Below, one piece after another: positions 25,723 through 34,741 of a DNA stretch of 55,192 nucleotides (position 1 is its first letter; each line of letters opens with the position of its first letter). The stretch is taken from NCBI GenBank assembly GCA_022340825.1, contig JAJDNE010000059.1:1-55192 (forward strand), read 5' to 3'. This DNA comes from Acidiferrobacterales bacterium. Lineage in GTDB: Bacteria > Pseudomonadota > Gammaproteobacteria > Acidiferrobacterales > JAJDNE01. The notes beneath the pieces are model-generated. The model was given only the letters and a program-made list of their open reading frames with translations, had not been told where the DNA came from and did not search any database. A program made the translations under genes and the position numbers.

Positions 25723-27216
25723 CTATTGGATAATCTTGACTGCCTCGCCAACCTGCAGTTCGCCGTCAGGGTACTTGTCGTTAATCAGACGCAACAAGCG
25801 TTCAGGATAATTGGGTATTGGTGACTTGCGCGCAAGTGCTTTAAAACTGGTATTACGACCGGCTTGCACGATACCAATACGCAGGCCCTTGGCCCATTGC
25901 CGCTCCCGGGCAGTAAGCGCGTGCATACTCGCCGCTACCTTAAGGAACACCGGGTCCGTTTGCTTTAATAGTGCATCGGTCTTGGTCGCACCAAAGAAGG
26001 CGTAGACACGGTCCTGATATAGCACGACGCTAACGCGCGCATTGCGCCGGCCGAACGGGGTGGCAATACGCGCTATTGCCGAATGGTTTGGCAGCTTCAA
26101 ACCGGGCACGGTCCCTTCCTGCTCCAGTTTCCCCAACTTGAGTTTGGTTGCCATCACCTGTTTGGCGGTCAGGTGTTCATCCTTTTTCAACTCCACCAGC
26201 CGCACTTCCATCGCGGCATCACGCCCGGGATTGGTTGCAGACAGTGCTTTCGGTTCATTGCTGAGGCGCCAGCCCGCGGGAAACGTCAGCGAAAAATTCA
26301 GGCCTTCATGATAGAAGGCGTTGTTGCGGCGAATGCCCTGGTTGACGCTGTCGCCAAAGACAACGCCGTCGAGCTGGGCGAGGTAAGATTCCCGGTTGAT
26401 GTGCCCGGGCTTGGTGCCGTTCTTCTTGTATTTATTGGCGGCGGCGACAACCTGCTGCAGACGGGTGTCTGCACTCGGGTGGGAAGCAAATACACCGTGA
26501 TATACACGCGGCTCCCGACCCTCTTTTGCAGCCCGCTCTTTCTCGAACTCTTCCTGGTTTTTCAGAATACCAATGACATCGATCATGGCATTGGGATCGT
26601 AGGAGGTGCGCGCCAGATATTCGGCGCCGAGGCGATCGGCTTCAAGTTCGTCTTCGCGGCCATAGCCGCTCAACATCGCATTACCAAGTATGTTCATGAG
26701 TTGCTGGCTGACATCGGTACGCAACTCCGGAACGAAGATGGTCGCGAGCGTCATGCCAACCGAGGTGGCCATCGCCTTGGAGTACTGTTGCACCCCATGC
26801 CGTGCCGTTACGTGGCCTATTTCGTGACCCAGCACCGCGGCCAGCTCCGCCTCCGAATTAATGTAAGCAAGGATGCCACGGGTTATATAGACATAGCCGC
26901 CGGGGAGAGCAAAGGCGTTGACCTCGGGGCTATCGAGCACGGTGAAGGTGTAGGTCAGATTCGTGCGATGACTATGCTTGACCAGCTCCTGTCCAATACG
27001 ATTTACGTACGCCTGCAATTCCGGGTCATCGTAGGCACCGTATTGCTTGATTATTTCCGGATGATTTTTCTTGCCGAGTGCAATCTCCCGCTCTTCAGAC
27101 ATGAGCGTCAGGTCCTGTTCACCGGTCACCGGGTTGGCCGCGCAACCGACCAGCAGTCCCGCGCCCATGACTGCGATGCTCAAAATCAACAATAGTTTGA
27201 TCGAACCCGCTTTCAT
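25723..27216 (-). CDS. M48-family metalloprotease lipoprotein
   Basis: A 497-residue zinc protease with a lipoprotein signal (lipobox LVGC, Cys25), so anchored in the envelope facing the periplasm. The zinc site HEIGH is at 131-135, and the third ligand glutamate lies in ELEADRLG near 183. It resembles BepA- and LoiP-type envelope quality-control proteases, but the C-terminal region is longer. The end (SPIPNYPERLLRLINDKYPDGELQVGEAVKII) resembles a LysM-like or LysM-remnant module. Its ATG overlaps the nuclease stop by four bases (ATGA), so translation is coupled. Confidence 0.9.
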   Translation of the reverse strand: MKAGSIKLLLILSIAVMGAGLLVGCAANPVTGEQDLTLMSEEREIALGKKNHPEIIKQYGAYDDPELQAYVNRIGQELVKHSHRTNLTYTFTVLDSPEVNAFALPGGYVYITRGILAYINSEAELAAVLGHEIGHVTARHGVQQYSKAMATSVGMTLATIFVPELRTDVSQQLMNILGNAMLSGYGREDELEADRLGAEYLARTSYDPNAMIDVIGILKNQEEFEKERAAKEGREPRVYHGVFASHPSADTRLQQVVAAANKYKKNGTKPGHINRESYLAQLDGVVFGDSVNQGIRRNNAFYHEGLNFSLTFPAGWRLSNEPKALSATNPGRDAAMEVRLVELKKDEHLTAKQVMATKLKLGKLEQEGTVPGLKLPNHSAIARIATPFGRRNARVSVVLYQDRVYAFFGATKTDALLKQTDPVFLKVAASMHALTARERQWAKGLRIGIVQAGRNTSFKALARKSPIPNYPERLLRLINDKYPDGELQVGEAVKIIQ

Positions 27217-27968
27217 TTCAGGATTTCCACCATCGCCGGATGTCCAATACGAACACGTAATTTATCACGCCAGAGACTGATCCATCCCCTGACCTGCACC
27301 CGTTTACCCTTCCATTTATTCGGGTCACCGCCAAAGTGATGCCAGTTGTCACGATCGATGGCAATGGCAAAATTTTCGGAGAGATCGAGATAGACGTACT
27401 TGCGACTCTGGCCGACTTGACTGATGGTGCCGGTAACGAAACGAAACCCGGTATCTCCGTCAGCCAGCAGCTGCGCCGGTACCGGCTGATAATAGCGCTC
27501 GGCCCAGATGCCTCGATTTGCGTTGCGGGCCTCGGCCTCGGCGTGCCGATAATCAGAAACGTGGGACAGGTTCGGCGGGATTGCGATCAGCACTGCCAGC
27601 CCCTGGCGAAGCAGGTACTCGCCAGCCGAGGCGCCAGCGGCATTGTCGACATAGGCAAGCGTGCGACCGTAGTGATCGTGGCGATCAGATCCGAACCGCA
27701 GCCTTGCGGACCCGTTGCCGAGGAAGGTTTGCAGGGCCTTCTTTGCCGCCTGCGCCAGCGGCTGGTCAGGGCGTCCATCCCGGCCAAGCTCGGGGGCGTT
27801 GATACCAATCAGGCGGATCTTGCGGCCATCGGCCAGTTGCAAAGTGTCGCCATCCACGACCCAACGGACCGCGACTGCCTCGCTGGCCGCGAGTGTGGTC
27901 GGCAGCAACAGCCATAACGCAAAAAAGGCACCCCAAAGGGATGCCTTTCTGTGCAAGTGAGTACTCAC
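27213..27968 (-). CDS. Exported thermonuclease-like (SNase) protein
   Basis: A staphylococcal-nuclease-fold protein of 251 residues. The signal peptide (ending TTLA-A near 28) exports it. The SNase core runs from VVDGDTLQL near 37 through RLIGINAPELGRDG (Arg catalytic) to the second catalytic region FGSDRHDHYGRTLAYV with Arg near 126. A C-terminal OB-like extension follows (RKYVYLDLSENFAIAI). The start is GTG, seven bases after the rpmE stop, with a poor ribosome-binding site. The rpmE terminator hairpin lies inside codons 7-16. It is coupled to the M48 gene downstream. Confidence 0.88.
   Translation of the reverse strand: MSTHLHRKASLWGAFFALWLLLPTTLAASEAVAVRWVVDGDTLQLADGRKIRLIGINAPELGRDGRPDQPLAQAAKKALQTFLGNGSARLRFGSDRHDHYGRTLAYVDNAAGASAGEYLLRQGLAVLIAIPPNLSHVSDYRHAEAEARNANRGIWAERYYQPVPAQLLADGDTGFRFVTGTISQVGQSRKYVYLDLSENFAIAIDRDNWHHFGGDPNKWKGKRVQVRGWISLWRDKLRVRIGHPAMVEILK
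27921..27948 (-). terminator. rpmE: Intrinsic terminator of rpmE inside the nuclease reading frame
   Basis: Read leftward, AAAGGCATCCC pairs with GGGGTGCCTTT (11 pairs, one U-G) around a TTT loop and ends in six T. This is a normal intrinsic terminator for rpmE, 27 bases past its stop codon. It falls within the signal-peptide codons of the nuclease, so it must be read through for the downstream four genes to be expressed from the rpmE promoter. Confidence 0.85.
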
Positions 27969-27974
27969 CTGTAT

Positions 27975-28184
27975 TTATTTCTTCATCGAACCGTACTTCT
28001 GGCGGAATTTCTCCACGCGGCCCGCGGTGTCGACGATCTTCTGCTTGCCGGTGTAGAACGGGTGGCAGGCAGAGCAAACTTCGACGTTCAGATCTTCGCC
28101 CAGGGTAGAGCGTGTCGTGAAGGTGTTGCCGCAAGTGCAGCTCACCTTCATATCGGTGTATTCGGGATGGATGCCGGTTTTCAT
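27975..28184 (-). CDS. rpmE: 50S ribosomal protein L31, zinc-binding form
   Basis: Ribosomal protein L31 of 69 residues, type with the zinc-binding cysteines: Cys16, Cys18, Cys37 and Cys40 (CTC and CSAC). This is the form usually replaced by the cysteine-free L31B when zinc is scarce. The start MKTGIHPEY and the end [10 protein letters not shown] are typical. An intrinsic terminator follows, inside the next gene. Between it and rho (28185-28334) I see only short non-coding sequence. Confidence 0.98.
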   Translation of the reverse strand: MKTGIHPEYTDMKVSCTCGNTFTTRSTLGEDLNVEVCSACHPFYTGKQKIVDTAGRVEKFRQKYGSMKK

Positions 28185-28334
28185 AAATGCCTCGTCTGTG
28201 TCACGCCACGGATTTCCGACCCGCAGCTCACTTTTTCGGTCCCCACCTGATCCTGCTTTGGGGGGCGGCGTAGTCTATTCAAAAATATCTTGCGGAGCAA
28301 TAAGTTAAACCAAATATCCGGGATTTCTGGTCAC

Positions 28335-29591
28335 TTACCGCTTCATTGAGGCGAAGAATTCAGCGTTATTTTTGGTGGATTTCAGCCTATCCAGCAGGAA
28401 CTCCGATGCCTCAAGCTCATCCATCTGGTGCAGCAGCTTGCGCAGGATCCAGACCTTTTGCAGCTCGTCCGGGTCCAGCAACAGCTCTTCGCGGCGGGTG
28501 CCGGAACGATTGATATTGATCGCCGGGTAAACCCGCTTCTCCGCCAGACGACGGTCCAGGTGGACCTCCATGTTACCGGTGCCCTTGAACTCCTCGTAGA
28601 TGACATCGTCCATCTTGGAGCCGGTGTCGATCAGGGCGGTGGCCAGAATAGTCAGGCTGCCGCCTTCCTCGATATTACGGGCGGCGCCAAAGAATCGTTT
28701 CGGTCGCTGCAGGGCATTGGCGTCGACACCACCGGTAAGCACCTTGCCCGAGGCCGGTACTACGGTGTTATAGGCGCGCGCCAGGCGGGTAATGGAATCG
28801 AGCAGGATCACTACGTCTTTCTTGTGCTCCACCAGGCGCTTGGCCTTCTCGATCACCATTTCCGCGACCTGCACGTGACGTGTCGCCGGCTCATCAAAGG
28901 TGGAACTGATCACTTCACCCCGAACCGACCGCTGCATTTCCGTTACTTCTTCCGGGCGCTCATCGATCAGCAATACCATCAACATGCAATCCGGGTGATT
29001 GGCGGTAATGGCATGGGCAATCTGTTGCAACATCACGGTCTTGCCGCTCTTGGGTGAGGCCACCAGCAGGCCGCGCTGGCCCTTGCCGATGGGCGAAATC
29101 AGATCGATGACACGTGCGGTGAGGTTCTCGGTCGATTCGTTATCCTGTTCCAGACGCAAGCGGTCCTGCGGATGCAGCGGCGTCAGGTTTTCGAACAGGA
29201 TCTTGTTCTTGGCTTCTTCTGGTGACTGATGATTGATCTCTTCAACTTTCAGTAACGCGAAATAACGTTCGGATTCTTTCGGTGGACGGATGTTGCCGCG
29301 GATGGTGTCACCGGTACGCAGATTGAAACGGCGTATTTGTGAGGGTGATACATAGATATCGTCCGGGCCGGCAAGATAGGAGCTATCTGCTGATCGCAGA
29401 AAGCCGAAGCCGTCCTGCAATATTTCGACAACACCTTCGCCGGTAATGTTTTCGCCTTTCTTGGCCTGTGCCTTAAGGATGGCAAAGATCAGGTCCTGAC
29501 GACGCATGCGACTGCCACCTTCGAGCTTCAGCTCGGATGCCATGTCGACCAATTCTTGAGCGGGTTTTCTTTTTAGTTCTGAGAGATTCAT
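28335..29591 (-). CDS. rho: Transcription termination factor Rho
   Basis: Hexameric RNA-dependent ATPase that ends transcription. The start [14 protein letters not shown] and the 418-residue length match E. coli Rho (419). The N-terminal RNA-binding domain includes DGFGFLRS near 60-67. The ATPase core has the Walker A loop [12 protein letters not shown] near 178-188 and the Walker [12 protein letters not shown]. The frame is open for 46 more codons upstream, but that part is not Rho-like. The 197-base leader from trxA contains a strong hairpin at 29737-29768; rho is autoregulated in its leader in other bacteria. Order trxA-rho as in enterobacteria. Confidence 0.98.
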   Translation of the reverse strand: MNLSELKRKPAQELVDMASELKLEGGSRMRRQDLIFAILKAQAKKGENITGEGVVEILQDGFGFLRSADSSYLAGPDDIYVSPSQIRRFNLRTGDTIRGNIRPPKESERYFALLKVEEINHQSPEEAKNKILFENLTPLHPQDRLRLEQDNESTENLTARVIDLISPIGKGQRGLLVASPKSGKTVMLQQIAHAITANHPDCMLMVLLIDERPEEVTEMQRSVRGEVISSTFDEPATRHVQVAEMVIEKAKRLVEHKKDVVILLDSITRLARAYNTVVPASGKVLTGGVDANALQRPKRFFGAARNIEEGGSLTILATALIDTGSKMDDVIYEEFKGTGNMEVHLDRRLAEKRVYPAININRSGTRREELLLDPDELQKVWILRKLLHQMDELEASEFLLDRLKSTKNNAEFFASMKR

Positions 29592-29736
29592 AGCCTTTAA
29601 ACGCGTTAACTGAGAGATATGGAACCCAGAGGAATGAAGCCTGCTGGAGTTGCCGGGAGAGAAAATAAACCAGGTTGAGTTGTTGGATGTTGCCAGTCGC
29701 CAAGTGAAGGAACGCGACCTGTATTTCACCTTAGCA

Positions 29737-29768
29737 CCTGCTTATGGGTTCGTCTACCCAAAAGCAGG
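29737..29768 (-). other. Hairpin in the trxA-rho intergenic leader
   Basis: Seven pairs (CCTGCTT with AAGCAGG), an A-A mismatch and five more pairs (TGGGT with ACCCA) enclose a six-base loop. It lies 20 bases after the trxA stop. No T-run follows on either strand, so it is not a simple intrinsic terminator. It could stabilise the trxA 3' end or belong to the rho leader. Confidence 0.6.
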
Positions 29769-29788
29769 GCCGGCAATTTAAATATTTT

Positions 29789-30115
29789 CTAAAGATTTTC
29801 GTCGATAAAGGCTGCCAGCTGGGACTTGGAAAGCGCGCCAACCTTGGTGGCCTCGACATTTCCGCCCTTGAACATCATCAGCGTCGGAATGCCACGGATA
29901 CCGTATTTTGGCGGCGTACCCGGATTCTCATCGATATTCAGCTTGGCAATTTTTACCTTGCCACCGTATTCCTTGGCGATCTCTTCCAGCACGGGTGCAA
30001 TCATCTTGCACGGGCCGCACCATTCCGCCCAGTAGTCGACCAGCACCGGCCCATCGGCCTGCAGTACTTCCTGGTCGAAGGAATCGTCTGTTACATGCGC
30101 GATCCCATCACTCAT
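29789..30115 (-). CDS. trxA: Thioredoxin 1
   Basis: Cytoplasmic thiol-disulfide reductant, 108 residues, with the redox site WCGPC at 32-36 and the cis-proline segment [15 protein letters not shown] chose the ATG at 30115, which gives the exact thioredoxin length; GGAGG lies ten bases upstream. The frame is open to 30247, but that part is not conserved. It is the first gene before rho and divergent from rhlB, the classic gammaproteobacterial arrangement. Confidence 0.98.
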   Translation of the reverse strand: MSDGIAHVTDDSFDQEVLQADGPVLVDYWAEWCGPCKMIAPVLEEIAKEYGGKVKIAKLNIDENPGTPPKYGIRGIPTLMMFKGGNVEATKVGALSKSQLAAFIDENL

Positions 30116-30195
30116 ATTGATTAATCCTCCAGTGGCTAGTCGGGGAGTTTTATTCTTGGTCAGCGTGTCGCCACTATGACGAGCTGTAAACAGGG

Positions 30196-30224
30196 TGTAT
30201 ATTTGAGCGGAATACTTCAGCCAA
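30196..30224 (-). promoter_or_regulatory. Candidate sigma-70 promoter of trxA
   Basis: Leftward: -35 TTGGCT (30224-30219), a 17-base spacer, -10 TATACA (30201-30196). The start point would be near 30189, giving a leader of about 74 bases before the trxA ATG. Confidence 0.5.
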
Positions 30225-30312
30225 TGCAAGCACACGGTCCCGCCCATAAAAATCTGGCCATTTTTTCAAGGTTTCCAGGCCACGTTTTCAGGGATGTTCC
30301 CAGATTCTTTTC

Positions 30313-31716
30313 ATGAGTGAAAAACACCTTTCTGATACGTCTTTTGCCAGCTTAAACCTGCCAGAGCCGCTACAACTCGGTATCCGGGACGCCGGCTTCG
30401 AATATTGCACACCGATTCAGGCCGAGGCACTGCCGCTGGCACTGGAAGGCCGGGATGTAGAGGGTCAAGCCCAGACCGGTACCGGCAAGTCCGCGGCTTT
30501 CCTGCTGGCGACGATGGCGCATTTGCTGAAACACCCGGCGCCCGAGGGGCGCAAGCCGACCCAGCCACGGGCCATTATCCTGGCCCCGACGCGCGAACTG
30601 GCGATCCAGATACATAAAGACGCCGACGTTCTGGCAAAGCATACCGATCTGAAGCTGGTGCTGGTCTACGGCGGCACCGGTTATGACAGCCAACGCCAGG
30701 CGCTCGAGGCCGGCGTGGATATCCTGATCGGGACTCCCGGTCGTCTGATCGATTATTTCAAGCAACACGTGTTTGACCTCAAGGCAATCCAGGTCATGGT
30801 GCTGGACGAGGCCGATCGCATGTTCGACCTCGGTTTCATCAAGGACATTCGCTACCTGTTTCACCGGATGCCGGCGCCGGAAAAACGGCTGAACATGCTG
30901 TTCTCGGCGACCCTGTCGATGAAGGTAAATGAACTCGCCTACGAACACATGAACAACCCGACCGCGGTCAACGTCATGCCCGAGCGGGTCACGGCAGACA
31001 AGGTAAAGCAGGTTGTTTACTACACCTCCAACGATGAGAAGATACCGCTGCTGATTGGCCTGTTAAAACACATGGATCCGCACCGCACACTGGTGTTTAC
31101 CAATACCAAGCACATGGCGGAAAAAGTCTGCGGGTTTCTCGAAGGTAACGGCCTTCACGCCGAGGTGCTGTCCGGTGACGTACCGCAGAACAAGCGCCAG
31201 CGCCTGTTGCAGGAATTCACCGAGGGCAAGCTACCGGTAATGATCGCCACCGATGTTGCCGCCCGCGGCCTGCATATTCCGGAAGTGAGTCACGTGTTCA
31301 ATTTTGACCTGCCGCAGGATCCGGAAGACTACGTACACCGAATCGGCCGTACCGCACGCGCAGGTGCCTCGGGTGATGCCATCAGTTTTGCCTGCGAGGA
31401 CTATTCGTTTTCGTTGCCGGACATCGAGGCCTATATCGAACACAAGATCCCGTCAGAACCGGTTACCAGTGAGTTGTTGCCCGAGTTGCAGCCACCGGTA
31501 AGACGCGAACGCAAGCCACGTGATGACAAGCGTGGTGGTGGTCGCGGTGGCAAACCCGGCGGCAGACCGGGTCGTGATAATCGCTCCGCCCCGCGTGGCC
31601 AGCGATCGAAACCAGCGGAACGATCCGGCGACAAACCCCGCCCGAAGCAAGACAAAAAGAACGCTGCCAAACCCGCACCAAAACGCAAGGCACCAAGCGG
31701 ACCCGCAATCGGCTAG
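30313..31716 (+). CDS. rhlB: DEAD-box RNA helicase RhlB-like
   Basis: ATP-dependent RNA helicase of 467 residues; RhlB partners RNase E in the degradosome of enterobacteria. All motifs are visible: Q motif near TPIQAEALP, motif [11 protein letters not shown] (53-62), Ia [13 protein letters not shown] in [13 protein letters not shown] in FSATLS, and motif [12 protein letters not shown]. The last 75 residues are a tail rich in Arg, Gly, Lys and Pro ([13 protein letters not shown]), probably an RNA-binding extension. The ATG at 30313 fits the family. The symbol rests on divergence from trxA-rho; other DEAD-box families share the motifs. Confidence 0.9.
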   Translation: MSEKHLSDTSFASLNLPEPLQLGIRDAGFEYCTPIQAEALPLALEGRDVEGQAQTGTGKSAAFLLATMAHLLKHPAPEGRKPTQPRAIILAPTRELAIQIHKDADVLAKHTDLKLVLVYGGTGYDSQRQALEAGVDILIGTPGRLIDYFKQHVFDLKAIQVMVLDEADRMFDLGFIKDIRYLFHRMPAPEKRLNMLFSATLSMKVNELAYEHMNNPTAVNVMPERVTADKVKQVVYYTSNDEKIPLLIGLLKHMDPHRTLVFTNTKHMAEKVCGFLEGNGLHAEVLSGDVPQNKRQRLLQEFTEGKLPVMIATDVAARGLHIPEVSHVFNFDLPQDPEDYVHRIGRTARAGASGDAISFACEDYSFSLPDIEAYIEHKIPSEPVTSELLPELQPPVRRERKPRDDKRGGGRGGKPGGRPGRDNRSAPRGQRSKPAERSGDKPRPKQDKKNAAKPAPKRKAPSGPAIG

Positions 31717-31748
31717 GTCAACTAACCCACTCCAACCGAAAACCGGGA

Positions 31749-33704
31749 TCACTCATTTGGCTTTTTAAAATGGCGTTCCAGCACCCGATCGACATCATCA
31801 ACGGCCATCGGTTTATGGAACAGGAAGCCTTGCGCGACGTCACAACCGATATCAACAAGCAGTTGCCGGTGCGATTCGGTTTCGATGCCCTCGGCCACCA
31901 TATTCAATTCAAGACCCGCGCATAGCGATACCATTGCCTGGAGCACGGCCATGTCCTTGGAATCATCCAGGGCACCCCAGACAAAGTGCCGATCGATCTT
32001 GATCGTATCGATCGGCAGGGTCTTGATGTATTTCAGCGATGAGTAGCCGGTACCGAAATCATCGATGGTAACCCTGATTCCGTGGCGCTTCAGGCGCACC
32101 AGCTTGGTAACCGTTGCCTCGAGATCACTCATGAAAACCTGTTCGGTAATTTCAAGCTCGATCAGCGCCGAGTCGACACCTGACGCCAGTATTTGTGCCT
32201 CTGTCGTGTCGCAGAATTTGCTGTCGAGAAACTGACGCCCGGAGACATTGATCGCAACCGGCACTGCCAGCCCGCGATTGGCCCACCTCGTCAGATCGCC
32301 AAGAATCTGTTCTACCAGTTGCTGACCCAAAGGCAGAATCAGGCCGGTCTCTTCGGCAACGGAGATAAACCGCGCCGGCAGTAGCAAACCCGTTTCCGGG
32401 TGATTCCATCGAGCCAGGGCTTCCAGACCGACCACCGCGCCATCGGCAATTCGCACCTTGGGCTGGTAATAGATTTCGAACTCACGATGTTCCAGCCCGC
32501 GGCGAATACTGTTCTCGGTGCTGACGAATGCAGCGGCCTGTTTAATCATATCCGGCGCAAACAGCTTTATCTTTTCCTGACGGCCGTGTTTGGAGCGATA
32601 CATTGCTGCGTCGGCGTGCTTCACCAATTCGTCGGGTGTCGTGCCATCTTGCGGATAGAAGGCGATGCCGATGGATCCGGTCAGATACAACTCGTGTTCC
32701 TCAACCCGAAACGGCTCTTCAACCGCATCGATGAGTTCTTCTGCAAACCGGATCGCCTGATCATTGTCAGTAACATGATGCGCGAGGATCACAAACTCGT
32801 CGCCGCCAAAGCGGGTGACCATGCTATCTCGGGCATGTGTCACCAACCGCTTGGCAAGGATCCGCAGCAGTTTGTCGCCAAAGAAGTGGCCATAGCTGTC
32901 GTTAATATTTTTAAACCGGTCGAGATCCAGAAACAGAACAGCAAAAACGGATTTCTGCCTGGTTCCGGAGTCAATGTACTGGCGGATGGTTCGCTCCAGC
33001 GAGCGTCGGTTGGGCAGATCGCATAACGGATCATAGTAAGCCATGTGCTCAATACGATCCTCGAACGCCTTGCGCTGGGTAATATCAACATTGGTCGAAC
33101 GCACCCCGATCTGCTGGCCATCTTTTTCATATACCGGGCTACAAACGTGGCTGACCCAAACCTGGCGCCCGTTTTTACCAAGCAGTCGAATATCCAGTGT
33201 CTCGGCGACCCCCGCGTGATTAACGTTGTCAACATGCTGCAACCAGCGATCCCGATCGTCGGGATGAACCAGATCGTTCATCAAGTTGGGCTTTTTATAG
33301 AAATCTTCCGCCCGATAGCCAAGCAACCGTTCACAGGATGGAGAGACATACTCGTATTCGCCTTCAACTGATCGAAGGTAAATGAAATCTTCTGCGACAT
33401 CGGCGACCGCGCGAAATTTGTCAGAGTTGTGGCGAACTTGTTGGCCCAATTGAAGTACGCGGCCCAATACCAGCCCCAACGCCGTGATCAACACAAGAGG
33501 TATGATCAGCAGCTGCGCATGGAACCCGTTTTCGTCATAAATATTTTGATCCAGAATACCGATGATCTGGATCGCAAACGCAGGCACGATCAATAGTGCT
33601 GCCAGCAATCCTCCTTTCAGATAAAACCTGCCACTGCTTTTTAACAAGGCAGTAATTGCCGATGCTTTGGACTCCGGCGGTTGGCTAGATTGTTGCTGGC
33701 TCAT
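31749..33704 (-). CDS. Membrane GGDEF-EAL protein with PAS sensor
   Basis: A 651-residue protein for making or degrading cyclic di-GMP. Two N-terminal membrane helices (near 28-48 and 60-82) are followed by a PAS domain (about 100-220, with EYVSPSCERLLGYRAEDF). A GGDEF domain follows with an intact RFGGDEFVIL active site, then an EAL domain with LEALARW and DFGTGYSSLKYI. Both enzymatic signatures look intact, so it could be bifunctional. I chose the ATG at 33704; the frame is open to 33848 but the extra part is not conserved. It stands alone, convergent with rhlB. Confidence 0.9.
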   Translation of the reverse strand: MSQQQSSQPPESKASAITALLKSSGRFYLKGGLLAALLIVPAFAIQIIGILDQNIYDENGFHAQLLIIPLVLITALGLVLGRVLQLGQQVRHNSDKFRAVADVAEDFIYLRSVEGEYEYVSPSCERLLGYRAEDFYKKPNLMNDLVHPDDRDRWLQHVDNVNHAGVAETLDIRLLGKNGRQVWVSHVCSPVYEKDGQQIGVRSTNVDITQRKAFEDRIEHMAYYDPLCDLPNRRSLERTIRQYIDSGTRQKSVFAVLFLDLDRFKNINDSYGHFFGDKLLRILAKRLVTHARDSMVTRFGGDEFVILAHHVTDNDQAIRFAEELIDAVEEPFRVEEHELYLTGSIGIAFYPQDGTTPDELVKHADAAMYRSKHGRQEKIKLFAPDMIKQAAAFVSTENSIRRGLEHREFEIYYQPKVRIADGAVVGLEALARWNHPETGLLLPARFISVAEETGLILPLGQQLVEQILGDLTRWANRGLAVPVAINVSGRQFLDSKFCDTTEAQILASGVDSALIELEITEQVFMSDLEATVTKLVRLKRHGIRVTIDDFGTGYSSLKYIKTLPIDTIKIDRHFVWGALDDSKDMAVLQAMVSLCAGLELNMVAEGIETESHRQLLVDIGCDVAQGFLFHKPMAVDDVDRVLERHFKKPNE

Positions 33705-33889
33705 TGTTGCTGGCTCGGGACAAATGTCGCCTCCGGAGGTTCGAGTGAGGTCCTGCTTGCCTGGCTGGAGAGTATACCGATTGCCGATCCAGAGACGGTT
33801 CGGCTTACAGCCCTGTACAAATAGTAGTCGTCCGGGCGGGGTAATCAAAATTCGACGATAAACGCCGCTCTACTTGCACTTATTATTAA

Positions 33890-34654
33890 CTATGTCTGCG
33901 CGTGGATTTCACGCAGCTTGGCGACTGCCAGCCCGGCCTCGTCCGCCTGATGCAGGGCGCGCTCGAGTCGTGCCGGCGCTGATCGACCCATGCACTTATG
34001 GTCCGGGTCGCCGTCGAAGGCATCAAGCATTCCCTCGATCAGTTTTTTCGCATCGAGAGCATGGCCAACCAGGAAAGTCTGAATCTCGATAACATCACTG
34101 GCTACGGCACGGGCAATGCGTTCATGCTTTTTCCAGAGTGCGCTTACGGTACCACCACACTCAAGACCGGCGATGTTGGTGGTCAGGATATAGACATTTT
34201 TAATCACAAGCTCCAGCTCCAGTGCTTCGGCCGAATCAAGCACCCGGGCCGGGATTTTAATCGCCGCCAGTGCGTCGGCAATTAGTTGTGCATGTGGTCC
34301 GTAGACCGGTGACGGTATCAACACCTTGAAATCCTGCCCCGGTTTTTTCTCGAACCAGACTGAGATCACTGTCGGGTTGTCCAGTTGATGTTGCTGCCAG
34401 TCGCGCGGTAGCAGTTCGTTTTGCAGCAACACCAGCCGGTCACGCCAGACGGCAGGCACTGCCTCCAGCGCCGGATGTAAATCATTTTCGGCAACCGCGA
34501 CAATGACAGCTTCCGGTTCGCTGATCTCTTGTGCCATTTGCGCCAGGTCCATGTCGCGCGTCACAGGAAAAACCGGGTGGCCGTTGCGCAATAAACCACG
34601 CGCGAATACGCCGCCTACTTCCCCGAGTCCAATCAATACCACCGGTTTTTTCAT
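33890..34654 (-). CDS. NAD(P)-binding Rossmann-fold protein
   Basis: A 254-residue cytoplasmic protein with an N-terminal dinucleotide loop (VVLIGLGEVGGVFARGL, GxGxxG at about 9-14), followed by a Rossmann-like half and a helical C-terminal half. It looks like the ketopantoate reductase or 6-phosphogluconate dehydrogenase superfamily, but no diagnostic catalytic Lys/Asp pattern is clear, so I give no function. It is divergent from the NfeD gene, with the 87-base gap holding both promoters. Confidence 0.65.
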   Translation of the reverse strand: MKKPVVLIGLGEVGGVFARGLLRNGHPVFPVTRDMDLAQMAQEISEPEAVIVAVAENDLHPALEAVPAVWRDRLVLLQNELLPRDWQQHQLDNPTVISVWFEKKPGQDFKVLIPSPVYGPHAQLIADALAAIKIPARVLDSAEALELELVIKNVYILTTNIAGLECGGTVSALWKKHERIARAVASDVIEIQTFLVGHALDAKKLIEGMLDAFDGDPDHKCMGRSAPARLERALHQADEAGLAVAKLREIHAQT

Positions 34655-34741
34655 TGTCTTGCCTCGTTTACTTTGCCATCGAGGGGGCAGATAGTATGGT
34701 TTACTGCCTTGAGGTCAAGCCGTGACCCGCGAGGAGCGAAG

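Noticed and set aside
26083-27195. A 370-codon rightward open frame
   Set aside because: It lies antisense over the M48 protease gene and has no family motif or good start signal. The protease frame has HEIGH and a lipobox.
28428-29057. A 209-codon rightward open frame
   Set aside because: It is a shadow of rho on the opposite strand.
29592-29729. In-frame extension of Rho by 46 codons, or a rhoL leader peptide
   Set aside because: The extra residues are not Rho-like, and no short leader frame with a good start signal resembles rhoL.
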